Shown in pieces: positions 61,338 through 64,000 of a stretch of DNA of 64,000 bases. Position numbers and translations under genes: made by a program. Source of the DNA: Calliopsis andreniformis (taxonomy: Eukaryota; Arthropoda; Insecta; Hymenoptera; Andrenidae). The notes below the pieces were generated by a model, which saw only the letters and a list, made by a program, of their open reading frames with translations, did no database searches and was not told the DNA's origin. Numbering within the stretch: position 1 is the stretch's first letter; each line of letters begins with the position of its first letter. Location of the stretch: NCBI RefSeq assembly GCF_051401765.1, contig NW_027480422.1:16076001-16140000 (forward strand), given 5' to 3'.

Positions 61338-64000
61338 GCAATTATTCCTGTTATACGATCGAAAAGCAGTTGTATTTAAATTGCATTTTTTGCTCCTGGC
61401 GTTGACTACATAGGCCCTATCTATTCGATCTGGTGGAGCCACGCCGTAGAGTCAAGCCTAGGTTGCCCGGAACGCAGAAATGACCATTACCTTCACACTG
61501 GTTGCAATTACTCCTGTTATACGATGGAAAAGCTGTTGTATTTTTATTGTATTCTATGCTTCAGGAGTTAACTTCTAATGCCCTAGCTATTCGATCTGGA
61601 GGAGCAACGCCCTTGAGTGAAGCCTAGGTTTCCCGGAACGTAGAAGAAACCATTACTTTCACACTGGTTGCAATTTTTCCTGTTATACAATGGAAAAACT
61701 TCTGTATCTATATTGTATTTTATGCTTCCGGCGTTGACTTCTAAGGCCCTATCTCATCGGTCCGGTGGAGCAATGCCTCAGAGTTAAGTCTAGGATGCTC
61801 GGAACGTAGAAGTGGCCATTACTTTCAGACTGGCTGCAATTATTCCTGTTATACGATCGAAAAGCTGTTGTATTTAAATTGCATTTTTTGCTCCTGGCGT
61901 TGACTACTTAGGCCCTATCTATTCGATCTGGTGGAGCAACGACCTAGAGTGAAGCCTAGGTTGCCCGGATCGTAGAATTGACCGTTACTTTCAAAAAGTT
62001 TGCAATTACTCATTCTATACGATTGAAAGCTGTTTTATTTATATTGTATTTTATGCTTCTGGCGTCGACTTCTAAGGCCGTAGCTATTCGATGTGGTGGA
62101 GTAACGCCCTCGATTGAAGCCTAGGTTGCCTGGAACGTAGAAATGACCATTACTTTCACATTGGTTGCAATTAATCCTGTTATACGATGGAAAAACTGTT
62201 GTATCTTTGTTGTATTTTATGCTTCTGGCGTAGACTGCTCAGGACCTAGCTATTCGATCTGGTGGAGCAACGCCCTAGACTGAAGCCTAGGTTGCCCGGA
62301 ACGTAGAAATCACCATTACCTTCACACTGAGTGCAATTACTCCTGTTATGCGATGGAAAGGCTGTTGTATTTTTATTATATTTTATGCTCCTGGCGTTGA
62401 CTACATAGGCCCTATCTATTCGAACTGGTGGAGCAACGCCATAGAGTCAAGCCTAGGTTGCCCGGAACGCAGAAATGACCATTACCTTCACCCTGGTTGC
62501 AATTACTCCTGTTATACGATGGAAAGGCTGTTGTATTTTTATTATATTTTATGCTTCTGGCGTTGACTACTTAGGCCCTATCTATTCGATCTGGTGGAGC
62601 AACGACCTAGTGTGAAGCCAAGGTTGCCCGGAACGTAGAAATGACCGTTACTTTCAAAAAGTTTGCAATTACTCATTTTGTACGATTGAAAAGCTGTTTT
62701 ATTTATATTGTATTTTATGCTTCTGGCGTCGACTTCTAAGGCCGTAGCTATTCGATGTGGTGGAGCAGCGCCCTAGAGTGAAGCCTAGGTTGCCCGGAAC
62801 GTAGAAATGGCCATCACTTTCACACTGGTTGCAATTATTCGTTTTATACGATGGAAAGGCTGTTGTATTTATTTTGTATTTTATGCTTCTGGCGTTGACT
62901 TCTAATGCCATAGCTATTCGATCTGGAGGAGCAACACCCTCGAGTGAAGCCTGGGTTGCCCAGAACGTCGAAATGACCATTACTTTCACATTGGTTATAA
63001 TTAATCCTGTTATACGATGGAAAAACTGTTGTATCTTTGTTGTATTTTATGCTTCGGGCGTTGACTTCTATGGTCCTACCAATTCGATCTGGTGGAGCAA
63101 CGCCATAGAGTCAAGCCTAGGTTGCCCGGAACGTAGAAATGACCATTACTTTCACACTGGCTGCAATTATTCCTGTTATACGATCGAAAAGCTGTTGTAT
63201 TTATATTGTATTTTATGCTTCTGGCGTAGACTTCTTAGGACCTAGCTATTCGATCTGGTGGAGTAACGCCCTAGAGTGAGGCCTAGGTTGCCCGGAACGT
63301 AGAAATGACCATTACTTTCACATTGGTTGCAATTACTCCTGTTGTACGATGGAAAAACTGTTGTATTTATATTGTATTTTATGCTTCTGGCGTTCGCTTC
63401 TAAGGCTGTAGCTATTCCATGTGGTGGAGCAACGCTCTAGGGCGAAGCCTAGGTTGCCCGGAACGTAGAAATGACCATTACATTCACACTGGTTGCAATT
63501 GTTCCTGTTATACGATGGAAAAACTGTTGTATCTGTATTGTATTTTATGCTTCGGGGGTTGATTTCTATGGCCCTACCTATTCGATCTGGTGGAGCAACG
63601 CCATAGAGTCAAGCCTAGGTTGCCCGGAACGCAGAAATGACCATAACTTTCACACAGGTTGCAATTATCCGTTTTATACGATGGAAAGTCTGTTGTATTT
63701 ATTTTGTATTTTATGCTTCTGGCGTTGACTTGTTAGGCCCTAACTATTCGATCTGGTGGAGCAACGACCTAGAGTGAAGCCTACGTTTCTCGGAAAGTAG
63801 AAATGACCGTTACTTTCACAATGTTTGCAATTACTCATTTTATACGATGGAAAAACTGTTTTATTTATATTGTATTTTATGCTTCTGGCGTTGACTTCTA
63901 AGGCCGTGGTTATTCGATGTGGTGGAGTAAGGCCCTGGAGTGAAGCCTAGGTTGCCCGGAACGTAGAAATGACCATTACTTTCACATTGGTTGCAATTAA
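61337..64000 (+). repeat. Right-end satellite mosaic
   Basis: 61337-62905 matches 49230-50798 (offset 12107 bp). About 62985-63245 matches F-type monomers (GTATCTTTGTTG, GGTCCTACCAATTCG). 63250-63930 matches 55120-55800. The last monomers begin another F-like unit (GGCCGTGGTTATTCG near 63903). The array runs off the end of the window. Confidence 0.85.

Larger units (their letters stand above)
12134..64000 (+). repeat. 166-bp tandem satellite array, right part
   Basis: Continuation of the array in the same orientation and phase, without any other insertion, inversion or unique sequence that I can find. Single-base indels occur, such as GCAACGCCTAGGG for GCAACGCCCTAGAG. Small multi-base deletions occur at 37627 and 43097 (9 bp) and near 54175 (about 5 bp). 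All ORFs listed by a simple translation are satellite frames. Confidence 0.97.

Noticed and set aside
62829..63245. Longest satellite ORF (138 codons, plus strand) and the many 85-109 codon plus-strand frames starting MTITFTLVAI
   Set aside because: They are the same monomer translated in successive frames, with hydrophobic look caused by T-rich sequence. They stop when the frame rotates, and copies differ by random stops and indels.
1..64000. CENP-B box (TTCGnnnnAnnCGGG) in the monomer
   Set aside because: TTCGATCTGGTGG fails the A and CGGG positions, and the reverse-strand candidate starting CCCGGAACGTAGAAA has three mismatches at essential positions. Variants with CCCGGATCGTAG (near 49858) still fail the CGAA end.
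1..64000. tRNA, 5S rRNA or SINE origin of the monomer
   Set aside because: I see no A-box/B-box pair, cloverleaf, or poly(A) tail. The A-rich GGAAAAAC block is too short and too regular to be a tail.
1..64000. Whole array as an assembly artefact of a collapsed or expanded repeat
   Set aside because: Monomers differ individually and the copies carry private variants and distinct junctions, as expected for real DNA. Local copy-number errors (for example near 58.1 kb) cannot be excluded without reads.

Overview
The window is almost entirely one satellite DNA array. A monomer of 166 bp (landmark CTATTCGAT at 4, 170, 336 and so on) runs head-to-tail in one orientation from base 1 to base 64000 and leaves the window on both sides; about 374 monomers are present. 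The only interruption is a short LTR retrotransposon at 10262-12133. There is no bacterial-type gene organisation, no rRNA or tRNA gene that I can see, and no credible host protein-coding gene. The array, its nucleosome-like monomer length, its higher-order repeats (HORs) and an LTR element with a 4-bp target duplication point to eukaryotic centromeric or pericentromeric heterochromatin, most likely of an animal. I cannot name the species from sequence alone.

Layout. 1-3826: three tandem copies of a 1328-bp, 8-monomer HOR. 3827-7690: mosaic of related monomers with 7-mer and 8-mer spacings. 7690-8640: a second copy of the end of the HOR block. 8641-10261 plus 12134-13909: one continuous satellite block split by the retrotransposon; parts of it recur at 24991-27183, 39536-41900, 45003-48240 and 58300-61337. 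13910-22320: monomers with 18/19-mer and single-monomer duplications. 22320-24560: visibly more diverged monomers. 27560-36846: interleaved long duplications (offsets 3980 and 5306 bp) with a local 4-mer expansion. 36838-48800: two copies of a block of about 33 monomers (offset 5467 bp), a third copy of which lies at 56119-61337. 48800-55800: a second diverged zone with 3-mer (498 bp) duplications, part of which recurs at 61337-64000.

The retrotransposon has two 289-bp LTRs that look identical by eye, TG...CA ends, a primer-binding-site-like sequence, a polypurine tract, and GTAC target duplications. It has no recognisable gag, protease, reverse transcriptase or integrase in its 1294-bp interior, so it is non-autonomous. 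Its one notable coding candidate is a 93-codon ORF built on six 36-bp (12-residue) repeats. Uninterrupted paralogues of its insertion site lie at 25408, 46456 and 59558, so the insertion is younger than the duplications that made those blocks.

Many ORFs of 60-138 codons occur in the satellite. They are repeats of the same translated monomer. Because 166 = 3x55+1, the frame rotates at every monomer boundary, and I treat none of them as genes. Block boundaries given to the nearest tens of bases were found by eye and should be refined by alignment.
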